From NCBI RefSeq assembly GCF_009870125.1, contig NC_046679.1:17670001-17734000 (forward strand): a stretch of DNA of 64,000 nucleotides. The letters run 5' to 3'. Each line of letters opens with the position of its first letter. Position 1 is the stretch's first letter. Below the pieces are notes generated by a model. That model was not told the DNA's origin and did no database searches. It worked only from the letters and a program-made list of their open reading frames with translations. Both the position numbers and the translations under genes were made by a program. Positions 47,701 through 58,574 of the stretch are shown here, piece after piece. Source of the stretch: Drosophila pseudoobscura (taxonomy: Eukaryota; Arthropoda; Insecta; Diptera; Drosophilidae).

Positions 47701-50700
47701 GCAGAGTCAGGGAATTTACTGTTAGCCGGCATAGGCGCCAGAAAAAGTTTCCTCTTGACCATGGCCATGGCCTGGCCCTGGTGTCTAAAAGAGCGTCACA
47801 ATTGGGAAAGGGAAAGGAAAAGCTGACTTGACTTTCCATGTTACCTGCTAAGGGGCTTCAGAATTTGTTCAACATCCCAAACCATTGGTGTTATTTTTTG
47901 CTCGAGCCAAGGAGTTGCAAAAGCTTCAAGTGAATAAGGTATTTAAGATATTAAAACAATATTGTAGAGCCCATTGTGCCCAGCCCGGCCTCTAGTATTC
48001 GATTTGTATTCTCCCCCTCGATAAACCGGTCACAAATTACCGAATAGTTAAGAGCACAAAGTTGTCTACGAGGAAAACTAAGCGTCAATGCAATTTGATA
48101 GAAAACCATAATTCGAGCTACCCGCTGGAATATCACATTAGATTCCAGTACACAAAGTCCAACATTCAATCGAAGTGGCAGACACCGATACTCGGATTAA
48201 TGAAAACAAATATCGCATTTCGGCGGGTGTTGCACTCCCAATACATGTGGCACTCGTGAGCTGGACCTGCTTTTGTTTATTCAAATGGCCCGGAACAAAT
48301 CGCTCTTAACCCAAACCGGACCGAACCCGGCAGCGACAGCAGCAGCGGTACAAATTGGCAAGGAAACGCATTGCATACAGTCTTGACCTTAAAACGAGTC
48401 TATATTGAATGTAAACAAGCTCGTTAGAGGTTTGCCAGCACTTGCAATGCCGCTGCCGCTGTCCATTGTCGTCAGATTGAGTGGTCCTCTAGACTTGGGA
48501 CTGGGACTGGGTTCAACGGGCTCCGCTCCAGGTAGGACAGGTGCTGCCACTCTTTGAAATGCCAGGTTTTGCTATTCACTAGGCACCCGGGCTCTACAGT
48601 TTTCCAACTTCCAGCTGCGATAACAGCAGACACGTCTAGCCACGAAAATGCTGACGCGAAACATTTAACTCTGTAGATTCTGTCGATTCTGTCAGATACA
48701 TATTCGAAATGGGGGGAAGTTCCATCTACTGAACGACAGACCGTAGCCAGTGGGTCGCTCGCGAACCTTTCCGAACTTGATTGGTATAATTTGGTTAATA
48801 TCATCATACATTTTGCTGGGTCTAACGTTGTAACTTAGACATGTTTGCATGAGATACATGAGAGTGTATCGTGAAAGGAACTTAAAAGCCGCAGGTCAGT
48901 AATAGACTTTGGATAAATTATACGTTTCCATCTCAGGTTTAGCTCGGGCTTACAGCTTTCCACTTTCAGCTTCATAGTGGAAAATCAAGTTGGATTTGAA
49001 TTCAATTATTTGTATTGTCTCTCCGGTTCTACTTTTTCCATTAAGATATCCCCCAGCTAGAGTGTTCTCTGTGCACTTTGCACGCAGTGCACTTGTCACA
49101 AATTATTAATTATTATAGTCCCATTTTTTTGTTAATAGACGCAAAAATCCCCACAGAATGTACGTTTATACCTTTGTTCATCTATAGAAATCGCCATAAA
49201 TAAATGTATTTTATTGTTTGTTTGTTGTTTCCCGCTAAATTACATCACTCAAGTACACGAGTAGGCATACTAGTAAAGGGCATGTGCAGGTCATCTTGTC
49301 ACTGACTGAGGTTTGTTAACAGTTTTTGCTTTTTCAGTTGCATTTCCTGTCTGTGGGCTTTAAACGGTTTTCGGTCCGGGCTGGGGAGTTCGGGACGCGA
49401 AAATGTCATAAAATCGGTGGAGTGGAGATTATATGTAAGCGCGTGCAAATCGCCTGTAAATCGCCTCTAATTTGACTTTGAATTTGAGTTTGTTGGCTGG
49501 CATTGGGGCTTGTCAGGGCAGGGGTTTTTATACCCGATACTCAAAATGAGTATAGGGGTATATTAGATTTGTGGTGAAAATGTGTAGAGTCCAGAAGGAA
49601 GCGTTTCCCCATAAACTATATACATATATTCTTGATCAGCATCAATCGCCGAGTCGATAGAGCCATGTTTATATGCCCGACTGTCCGTCCCTATGAGCGA
49701 CTAGTGCTCAGAGACTATAAGAGCTAGAGCAGCGATCCAGATTTCTCTGATATGTCCCTGTTACAAGTGTATCCACAATTTTCAATGACCATATCTACTA
49801 GATTGCCGAATCTGGATCAGATCGGATCATTATTAAAACGAAAAGGAGTAAACCGGTTTACAGTGTCTCTTTCGCACGTACCCTTTGTGGTGTTTGGCCG
49901 AGGAGAGCCACACTGACTATGTATCGGGTATCAATGTAGAGTTGCGGTCGCAGCAGCAACTCCCAACGCTCCCCCTCGTTTCTGTTCTGTTCTGTTCTGT
50001 TTTGTTTCGGAGAGGCCGAGTACTGTTGATTCGACATTTAATATGAATACTGACTATGTATCGGGTATAAATGTAGAGTTGCGGTCGCAGCAGCAACTCC
50101 CAACGCTCCCCCTCGTTTCTGTTCTGTTCGGTTCTGTTTTGTTTTGTTTCGGAGAGGCCGAGTACTGTTGATTCGACATTTAATATGAATGTTTTTATGC
50201 AAAGGCAATAACACAACAACAGTAAAAGTATTGTAATAATAAAAAATTTCGCAAACACGTAAAACGAGGAAAAAGACAAAAAAAGGCGTCGAGTGAAACG
50301 CGAGGCGAACGTGACGTTCAATTGGATTCCTGCGAGCGTTTTCAGCATTATTTATGTGTAGTGCTTGTTTTCGTAAACAAAAATAATAAAATAATAAAAG
50401 GAAAAAGAAAAAAAAAAGAGAAATATGTATACTGAAAGGCACTACTGGCGCACACTTTGGGAAACACGCGTTGTCAAGCGTGCCACAGAAATCTAAATAG
50501 ATATATAATATACGAGTAGTATATAGGGTACATAATACCATGTGTATGTGTACAGATGTGTCTTTTGGTCAATTTTGGCCCGCACATGACGTCACGATCA
50601 CGATCACTCGGCGAGTGGCTGATCAACGGCGACGCTACTAGGAATCGATTCTGTTCCTCGTATCCCCAAAAGAGCAGAAGTAAAATTGAAATCAATTTGG

Positions 50701-53700
50701 GATGATAACTATTTCGTTCGTTTGCTTAAATTTGTGCCTTAAAATTGCTGATAAATGACAATTAGTTGTATGTATCTTCGGGATACATACATATGTATAC
50801 GAAACGCATCTGACAGACAGCTGCATGCCCCGAGAGTGGGTTGGCATTGGACTTTTAACTTGCTGGCAGCCGCTGCCATCATTTTTGGCAGCTTTTCAAT
50901 GAACCCAAAATGGGGCAAGGGGGCAGCATGAGGGGGCACCGCTGCACCGCTCTCTGAATGAACAGCAGAGAGAAGATCCGACCAGCATCACGCCGGCAGC
51001 AGCTGATGCATCCACTTGCAGCACGAGTACACTGGGCCTACAGGCAATATAGGGGAGGCACGAGGGAGGCCCCCAAGAAGTCGGTGGCAGAGCAGAGCAG
51101 ACGCGATGTCTGCGCCATGAGCATGGAACATGATCACTGAGTCACGGAAGATGCTGACGAACCCATTCTTAAGAAATTCAAATTCGAGTACAAGTGCGTC
51201 CTGCCCCTAATCAGATATGAATCTGGGAGCAGTCTCTCAAAAAACAACCCATTCGGCGAACAACAACGTCCCTGTCATCCACACGACTTATAGCCTCGAT
51301 CCCAGTCTCGAGTCCAGCATTAATGTTCGCCTCGTCATGCACACGACATGTATTGTGTTTTTCCCTTCGCGGGCATTCTCCTTTGCACTCTCTGTTTGTG
51401 CCTCTGATCACAGAATAGATCTCTGATCTCTGGGGTCAGTTGAGAGCAAGGACGTGCCCAACATTGACATTGGACATTACTGAGGCGGTATAGATTCTAA
51501 GCGCAACCACCACAGGATACCACTTATGGTCTAGCATGGGTGCATGGCATTCGGTTAATTTTTGTTCGATGAAACATGGTCATAGTGGGTTCTAGTCGGA
51601 GGGATTGTGGAGAAGAGAGTGGAGTCGTAAGGCTAGACGGAGCGGAGGAGGAGACATAGACTTTCTTCTTGTATTGAGGGCACGTGGAAACTAGTACCAT
51701 CCTAATCCTAACCCCAATCCCAATCCCAGACAGCTATCAATTGAGTGACTCACGAGTTCTGGCCGTTCCGTTTACAGATGGCCGAGCTGATGCACCAGAT
51801 GCGGGATCCGGCCCACACTCTTGGCGGCTCGGTGGGCAGCATTCCGCAGACGTTGATTGGAGGCGCCGGCGGAGGAGCAGGAGGACACAGCTCCTCAAAT
51901 GGGGCCCTGAACGGGATTCACGCCACACCCGCGACGAACCTGAAGATGAGCGAGGCCATGCGGCAGGCCCAGCACGATGCGAGTCCCAATCCGATCAGCT
52001 CCAAGATGAAGGCCTCCAAGTCGTACACGCACGGCCTGAGCAGCTCCTCCGGCACGGTGAACATTCCCACATCCACCTCGGCGCAGAGCAACCTCTCCCT
52101 GCTGGCGGACATCTCGCCAAACCACACGCACTTCTTCGAGGTGATGTACGTGGGCAAGATTCGAGTGTCCCAGAAGCGGGTGCCAAATTCCTTCATCGAC
52201 GACGCCCTGCCCAAGTTCAAGGCGTACGACGCGCAGCGCCTGCGGCTCCTGCAGAACCGCAAGATGTCCCTCAGCAGCGAGGGGGGTGTGGGCATCGAGG
52301 CCAAGACCGTCTCAAGTAGTCTCAAGAGCCACGACCTCAAGGAGGAGGATGAGGAGCAGGAGCAGCAGCAGCAGCATCAGCAGCCAGAGGAAGAGCCCCC
52401 GGGAAGGCCTCTAGTGCAGCTGCAGCTGACAGGCGCTGAGGAGGGGGCCGCGCCGCGTCCCCTTGAGGAGAACAAGGAGAACAAGTCGCCCGAGAAGCGC
52501 CCTTTGCTGCGCGGCCAGAGCCAGATTGAACTAGGCCACAAGGAACAGTAAGTAGCCAGCCCCCCTCAAGTACTTTTCCCCTGACATTTCGCCCAAAACT
52601 TCTTTGTCATGCCAAACCTCACCTCGAAGGCAAACCGAGGATAGCCAGCCGGAAACGCCCAATGTCATTGTTAATAAGCAGCCCACGCCGCCCAGGGACC
52701 AGGGCGCGGCATCAGCCAGTGCTTCTGCTTCGGCAGCTGCCCCAGTCGGCCCCAGTCAGCTGCATCCCAATTATGCGCTGGAGAAGTAAGTGGCCACCCA
52801 GTAGTCCGCCATCCCGCCGCATGATTTGCATACTTTGATTCGCTTTTTCGTTTACCAATTATTCAGTGACCTTCCATACGCATTGCGGTAACAATTCAAG
52901 TAATAAATCCTCAAAGAAACTACGACTATGTAGCTAGACTATGTACTATGTACATATATATCTAATATTTACATGCGTACTATATTCTATATACGGCACA
53001 CACACAACCAAAGCTAAAGACTCCAAAGCGAAAAGAAATACATGTCGCGTGCATGACCAAGTCACTCTTGTTGCTTGTTTCGCGCTCAAATTATTGTCGA
53101 AATATTGAATATATGTACAGTACGCATGAGGTTCAGCACTCTAGTGAAGGTATGAAGGCCACCGAATATAGTATATGTATTTGTAGACCTAGATTTCTTG
53201 GTTCCTTTCTTGTTTTTCGTTTTTTTTCGCCTGCCCAGCAGCACCCATTGCCTCTATTTTATCGCATGACGCCACAGAATGCACATGCACCCCTCCCCAG
53301 TTAGAGGCTAGAGGCTAGTGGCCCCTAGTGTGCAGCTCGTTGACAAAATTGATCCATCCATTGCAGCATACCAAAGCAGAGGGATCGCTCCGCCTCGCAG
53401 GGCTGCATCCCGCCGTATGTGGAGCAGAACCGGACGATGGTGTTCCTGGTGGGACGCTGCGATCTGCGGCTGATCTCGCCGGACCGCAAGCAGGTGCTGC
53501 TCTACAAGGACTTCAAGGACGTGGCCAGCTGTGTGCACGGCCAAAAGTCGCTGGACCACTTCGGCATCATTTGCCGCGAGCTGAATAACGAGGGCTACAT
53601 CGGGTACGTGTTCAAGTGTCAGTCGGAGCACGTGTGCGACGACATTGTGGCAGCCATCGCCCAGGCCTTCGACACCTGTGCGGAGCAGAAGAAGAAGCAG

Positions 53701-56700
53701 GAGACGCAGATCTTCAGCTGCGAGCATTGCCCCATGTTGTGGTACCACAAGCTCTGCACGGACGTGGAGGGACTGTCCGAGAAGAAGACACAGGCCCTGA
53801 TCCTGCGTCGAATCGAGACCCTAAGCGACGATGAGCAGGAGATCGTGTGGGCCAAGTTTTGTGGCTCCGAGAAGACCAATTCCCCGGTGGCCGAGCAGAA
53901 CCAGTTCCTCATGATGCTTTTGCGTGCCCACTGCGAGTCCAGACAGCAGCGGCATGTGCACGACACCGCGGAGAACCGCTCAGAGTTCCTCAACCAGTAT
54001 CTCGGCGGCAGCACCATCTTCATGAAGGCCAAGCGCTCCCTGACCAACTCATTCGATAATCTCTTGAAGCGCAAGCCCTCCAAGGACGACATTGCCGTGC
54101 CGCCCCACAACCTGCGCGACATAAGGGAGGGCTCAGCTGAACCCCTAGGCACCGAGTCGCCTCCAGAGGGCTTCCGATCTCGCTCGAACACCGTCGGAGC
54201 GAGTCCCAGCAACAAGCCCACCGCCGATCAGCTCAAGAGCCCCATGATGGACATGTGAGTAGAGTCATTCGAAACTTTCACTGCTTGCCCCACTGATGGC
54301 ACCCTTTCTGATCCGCGCGCAGATTCATCAAGGTGGGCAACAGCCCCAAGGAGGCAGAGACACATCAGGGCTCCTGGCGGCAGGCCATCCTCAACAGCGT
54401 AGTCACCCCCTCCAAGGGGCTAGACAGCGAGGTGCCCACTGAATTCCTGTCGCCCATGCGCAAGCGTAAGTTTTTTTACACTTTCATTCATTCAATTGTC
54501 GTTTGATGATGATGGCATTGTCCGATTGCAGCTGTGAAGAGGGGAAAGCGCGATGCGGCCGAGCTGCGGGAGCTGTGGCGCACGGCCATTCGGCAGACAA
54601 TCATGCTTAACCGCATGGAAACGGAGAATGCCATGCTGCAGCTGCGCCAGAACGAGAACGAGCTGAAGCGCATCAAGCTGGACTATGAGGAGATAGTGCC
54701 GTGCGACAAGCAGCTGATCGAGCGCTGGGAGCAGATCATCGAGCGCAACTCCACGCAGATCGGCAACAAAAAGGACCCCAAGGTGCTGGGCCATGCCATC
54801 CGAACCGGAGTTCCTCGCTCGAAGCGCGGTGATGTGTGGACCTTCCTAGCAGAACAGCATTCCATGAACACGGCGCCGGTGGACACCAAGCGATTCCCCA
54901 ACTTCAACACGCCATATCACACGCTGTTGAAGCACCTCACGGAGCATCAACACGCTATTTTCATAGACCTAGGCAGGACGTTTCCCAACCATCAGTTCTA
55001 CAAGGATCCCCTGGGCCTGGGACAGCTCTCGCTGTTCAATCTGCTGAAGGCCTATTCCATACTCGACCCAGAGCTGGGCTACTGCCAGGGTCTCGGCTTC
55101 ATCTGTGGCGTTCTGCTGTTGCACGTAGGCTTGGCTTGGCAGAAGCTCCTGGCTTCCTGTGTCCTAATATAACTTATGTTTTGCAGTGCGACGAGGCCAG
55201 CGCCTTCCAGCTGTTGAAGCATTTGATGTTCCGCCGCAACATGCGCACCAAATACCTGCCAGACATGAAGAAGTTTCAGCTGCAACTATACCAGCTCTCG
55301 CGCCTGGTCAAGGACCACCTGCCGGATCTGTATGTGTGGCTGGATCAGAACGATGTGTCGCCCACTCTGTACGCAGCTCCCTGGATCCTCACTGTGTTCA
55401 GCTCCCAGTTCCCCCTGGGCTTCGTGGCCCGCGTCTTCGATCTGATTTTCCTCGAGTCCTCCGACGTGATCTTCAAGTTTTCCATTGCACTGCTCTCCGT
55501 GCACAAACAGCAGCTGCTCGCCAAGGATAACTTCGAGGAAATCATGGACTACCTGAAGACGGTGGTGCCCAAAATCGAGCCCAACTGCATGGAGAAGATC
55601 ATGAAGCTGGTCTTCTCCATGGACATTGGCAAGCAGCTGGCCGAGTACAACGTGGAGTACAACGTGCTCCAAGAGGAGATCACAACCACCAACCATCACC
55701 TGGAGATGTTGAACAGAGAAAAGACGCAGAATCAGCATCTGGAGCAGCAGCTGCAGGTTCGTGCTCTATCGATGTCTTTACTTTCCTTCGGTACTTACTT
55801 CCTCCTTCCGCAGTTCGCTCAATCCTCGATTGCTCAGCTGGAAACCACGCGCTCTTCCCAGCAATCCCAGATAACTTCGCTGCAGTCGCAAGTGCAGTCG
55901 CTGGAGCTGACCATTCAGACGCTGGGCCGGTATGTGGGCCAATTGGTGGAGCACAATCCCGACCTGGAGCTGCCCAACGAGGTGAGGCGCATGCTCCAGC
56001 AGCTAGACGACCTAGAGCGACAGCGCCGCCGGCCGGTCTTTGCCGACCGAAAGATCGGCAAATCCATCTCAGTGAACAGTCACTTGGGGTTTCCCCTCAA
56101 GGTGCTCGAAGAGCTGACCGAAAGAGACGAACATGGTTCGCCACAAAAACAGAAGAAGGAGAAGACACCTTTTTTTGAGCAGCTGCGTCAGCAGCAGCAG
56201 CACCGCATGAATGGTCAGTCCAGCAATGTCCCGGCCAATGAGCCGGTGGTCTCCGCTGTCGCGCCTACACCACCTTCGCGGCCCAATCGCCTGCTCGACA
56301 ATGCCAGTGCACGGACCGTCATTCAAACAAAGCTGGACGAACTAAAGCTGCCCGAGCACGTGGATAAGTTCGTCGCCAATATCAAGAGTCCACTGGAGGT
56401 GGACTCTGGCGTGGGCACGCCCCTCAGCCCGCCCAGTACTGCGAGTAACAGCAGCGGGGGGAGTATTTTCAGTCGCATGGGCTACAAGACCACGCCTCCA
56501 GCGCTGTCTCCGTTAGCGACACGTCAGACGTACGGCAGCAGCGCCGTTGCCATCACCACCGCACCGGCGCCGGGGCCGATGGAGCAGGTGCCACCCGCAA
56601 TGACTATTGCGGCTCTGCCACAGGAGGAGGAACAGGCCATGCACCCGCTCAGCATGGTGGGCGGCGATGTGAATGTGCGCTTCAAGGGCACCACCCAGCT

Positions 56701-56842
56701 CAAGTCGATACGTCCTGTGCACCACATGAGAGCGATTCCTCTTGGAGGTGTCCAGCACCAGTCCAGCACAGAGTCGTCTGTGGGTGTGGCGCCTGTTCCG
56801 GTGGAGCTGGCACCTCCTGCAGCGACTACCGGCCGCAGCTAA
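32731..56842 (+). CDS. plx: pollux, TBC1D1/TBC1D4-type Rab GTPase-activating protein
   Basis: Coding exons: 32731-32850, 40546-41079, 51778-52547, 52630-52785, 53367-54254, 54323-54465, 54532-55124, 55187-55756 and 55814-56842, 1600 residues, all phases consistent. TBC1D1/4 proteins switch off Rabs and couple growth signals to vesicle traffic. The first PTB domain (about 1-215) is split by intron 1: SLTYRGSASVDPRYSASMLP lies in exon 1 and FMEFQGPITGLVYLLKDP in exon 2. A second PTB follows at about 545-660 (VEQNRTMVFLVGRCDLRLIS). The TBC domain (about 960-1200) shows SKRGDVWTFLA, the arginine-finger motif IDLGRTFPNH, the glutamine-finger motif YCQG and SPTLYAAPW. A C-terminal coiled coil follows. 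RSRSNT at about 54175-54192 fits the Akt site of the vertebrate proteins. Introns 1 and 2 are 7.7 and 10.7 kb. An in-frame 57-base intron (55757-55813) has a weak GTTCGT donor. Confidence 0.94.
35799..37073 (-). CDS. CG2104: PP2A activator PTPA paralogue, intronless, nested in plx intron
   Basis: A single 424-residue frame on minus; the ATG is at 37073-37071. PTPA is a peptidyl-prolyl isomerase/ATP-binding chaperone that activates protein phosphatase 2A in cytosol and nucleus. Visible are the conserved DYGTGHELSF (161-170) and MESAGSHGAYSLDTFQFMPF (212-231) motifs followed by LWG, and RSMLRGIYPM at about 121-130. The C-terminal 70 residues are charged and rich in Pro, Gln and Ser, and are not part of the PTPA fold. 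Flies have a second, intron-containing PTPA gene elsewhere (Ptpa). The absence of introns suggests this copy arose by retroposition, which is inference. GC content is far above the surrounding intron. It is transcribed opposite to its host. Confidence 0.93.
   Translation of the reverse strand: MGDTCESKSKMAGKIRLMTEFCSQSSLGPEARIVKHQDVHLWEISQAYHELIAYINTVSTTIQGLRLSDSIPVSPAITRLAGIFDQLEAMIHNNPPIMVDNAASFASSIEQGNKAYRRWSRSMLRGIYPMVEKAVPASKCQYVNELGQYLSGSFGNATRIDYGTGHELSFLFFLCSLFRAQILQEDDVAASALVIFARYLKFVRRLQVIYTMESAGSHGAYSLDTFQFMPFLWGVAQLSYEAPFSPRQMLDADVVSRYRSEYLLIGSIGHVSDTKMGTFAMHSCQLWSLAALSSWTKIYRSLLFMYLNEVLAHFEIMQHIRFGKLMPFSEAALGRQMEHARLGVMSPLRRRQLELKLEEERRQQAPDQAQAPKKPAPKVAPPSPDFEDSESILSAGTTNTPLTDASVYLRSPSKDDVEAADKHL
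40085..40370 (-). mobile_element. DINE-1/SGM-like interspersed repeat, copy 2
   Basis: Read on minus it runs TATAGGGGTGTATAAGATTT, CGTCCAGAAGGAAGCGTTTC, GAGTCGATAGAGCCATGT and GACTATAAGAG. These are the same blocks, in the same order, as in the plus-oriented copy at 49525-50190. It ends in the GTATAA.TGTAGAGTCGCGG unit that is duplicated in the other copy. It is non-coding. The family name rests on recall of the widespread fly DINE-1/mini-Helitron core. Confidence 0.65.
47093..47173 (+). CDS. plx: probable alternative first coding exon of plx
   Basis: An ATG at 47093 opens 27 codons beginning MFTVPFHRDTILTTSVSDAS and ending KSRA. The codons have GC-rich third positions and are followed directly by a good donor (GCC|GTACGTAG). 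The donor is phase 0, so it fits the phase-0 acceptor of the plx exon at 51778 (MAELMHQ). The resulting protein would have 1409 residues and lack the first PTB domain while keeping the second PTB and the TBC domain. The AT-rich DNA upstream looks like a leader. This is inferred from sequence alone. Confidence 0.5.
49525..50190 (+). mobile_element. DINE-1/SGM-like interspersed repeat, copy 1
   Basis: It starts TTTTTATACCCGATACTCAA, followed by GAGTATAGGGGTATATTAGA, GTCCAGAAGGAAGCGTTTC, TTCTTGATCAGCATCAATCG, GTCGATAGAGCCATG and GACTATAAGAGCTAGAG. These blocks are typical of abundant non-autonomous fly repeats and are shared with copy 2 at 40085-40370. The 3' part is a tandem duplication (49912-50190). 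There are no coding domains. Confidence 0.65.
49912..50190 (+). repeat. tandem duplication, unit 137 bases
   Basis: The unit starting ACTGACTATGTATCGGGTAT occurs at 49912-50048 and again from 50049 to about 50190. The copies are almost identical and differ mainly in the number of TTCTG/TTTTG steps. It lies at the end of the DINE-like element. Confidence 0.9.
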
Positions 56843-58574
56843 CGGTTTTGATTCATCAGCAAGCTGCTTCGCGGGTTCTATCCCGAGCCGACCCCCTGAG
56901 CAGAATCCAGCACCTGGACACGGACGGACAGCTTACCCATGCTACTCATGAACTTCTATTGCGGCTTAGATATAAAGTCAACCTATAACTACTTCGTTTT
57001 CAAATTGTGTCAATGCGCGCACAAAATGTTGCCATATATATTGCTCCGCAAGTCACGCAATCGTTATAAACTGACCCCCACTCCCAGAATAATATAAACC
57101 CCACACTCCTACATGTATAGTATGTGTAGTATGCTTATACGAAGGAATTGGACAAATGCTTTTTCAAGGTTTTATAGATTTGGCTACCTTTTTGAAATCG
57201 ATGCTTGACGCCTCATCCACAGTCACAGCGAAAAATAAACCAAATTACACGGGGCATTAATAAAAGAGTCTGTAGCTTGTTTAGTTTAGTTTTTCTTTCA
57301 CTATTACCTTAATGTTTAACGAATTTACTTAGTAGCTACTTGTTGTTACTCGATTTTCGTTGCTTTAGTTACATTTAGTATAGTACATTAGTTCTTAACA
57401 TTATCCTAAGTTGTAACTATATATTTCTATTGTACATTTCTCCCCAGGGTTTTTATTTGCAATTTAAACTTAAATGAGAAACTAATGTATAAAACGACAC
57501 TTGTATTCCGGCGAGATTCGCTTGTAAATACGAGTAGGGTTCTTAAATACGAGTAGGATACAATTTTCTGAAATCTCTTCTCTTACGATTATGGTACTTG
57601 GATTGTATTGATTTAATTACAAACAAATTACAAACTATATGCAATAACTATAAAATGTGGAAAATATATACAAAAACATCAAAACAAACAAATTGCTTCT
57701 GTATCAGGTACTTAACTTATGTATCTATTGCTTAGCCCGGGATGCTTTTCATCGGGCGCCCGGAGTTTGTTTAGCTGATTTGGGTTACAATATGAGTAAA
57801 ATCAACAGCAATTATATGAAAACAGTAATAAAGTCAACAAAAATTATTTAATCGATACCAGATTGAGTCTTTCAATTAAATATTCGCGACCTGGGGGGAT
57901 CATTGGTCCGTAAAACAGAAGCATTCATAATTCATAAGCATTCGGGATCATAAACCATTAAATTAAGGAGCATTTACTTGGGCTTTACATTTTTATTTTA
58001 TCAATATCTTAATGGATAAAGTCTAAACAATTTGTATTATTTTATTGGTAGGTATATCACATACATTTATTGACAAATAAATCTCCTAAGTCAGGCCATT
58101 TCAGCATTCTAACTAACTAGCAAGCAAGTGGGTCAGATCTAATGAAAACATCACAGTTTTTAGTCAAACTAAAATTCAAGAATTTCGTTTTTTATTAAGG
58201 ATGGCTGAAAATTTTTTAAATTAACGTAGCACTTGATGAAACTAGGCTAAGGGAAGAATACGCGTATTTTAAAAAATATCAACATTAAGATAAAACTGTT
58301 TTGAAAAAGCAAATTCAACAGCACTCTGACGAGCATCGCGAATCTCATCAGAGTGCAGCGGAGTTTGCTTTTGTGGAGTAAAGGAACGTAAAGTCCGTTG
58401 CGGTCCTGCCTCAGCGCTGGCTGACCCCGAAATCGTCAGAAGAAGAGGAGGAGGGACCTGCTTAAAGCGCGCGCCTGGCTGCTGTCCATCGAATCGTCAA
58501 CGTCAGTGGGTCAAACTATCACACATACATATATACAGAAACTACCCCAAGAAATTCTGGGCAGGATCACGGAC
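56843..58574. other. convergent 3' regions of plx and cas
   Basis: AT-rich sequence without genes. A plx polyadenylation signal AATAAA lies at 57234-57239. Several TTTATT (for example 58041-58046 and 58066-58071) could serve cas on minus. Confidence 0.5.
57234..57239 (+). terminator. plx: probable plx polyadenylation signal
   Basis: AATAAA about 390 bases after the plx stop codon. Confidence 0.4.

Larger units (their letters stand above)
41080..51777 (+). other. plx: plx intron 2 with alternative promoter region and repeat
   Basis: This 10.7-kb phase-0 intron contains TATCGATA at 41740-41747, GTCGCT/GTGGCT repeats at about 45160-45225, CT-rich promoter-like sequence (45000-45110 and 46220-46260), an AT-rich leader-like stretch (46540-46880), the alternative first exon at 47093 and the DINE-like repeat at 49525-50190. 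No other gene is seen. Confidence 0.55.
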
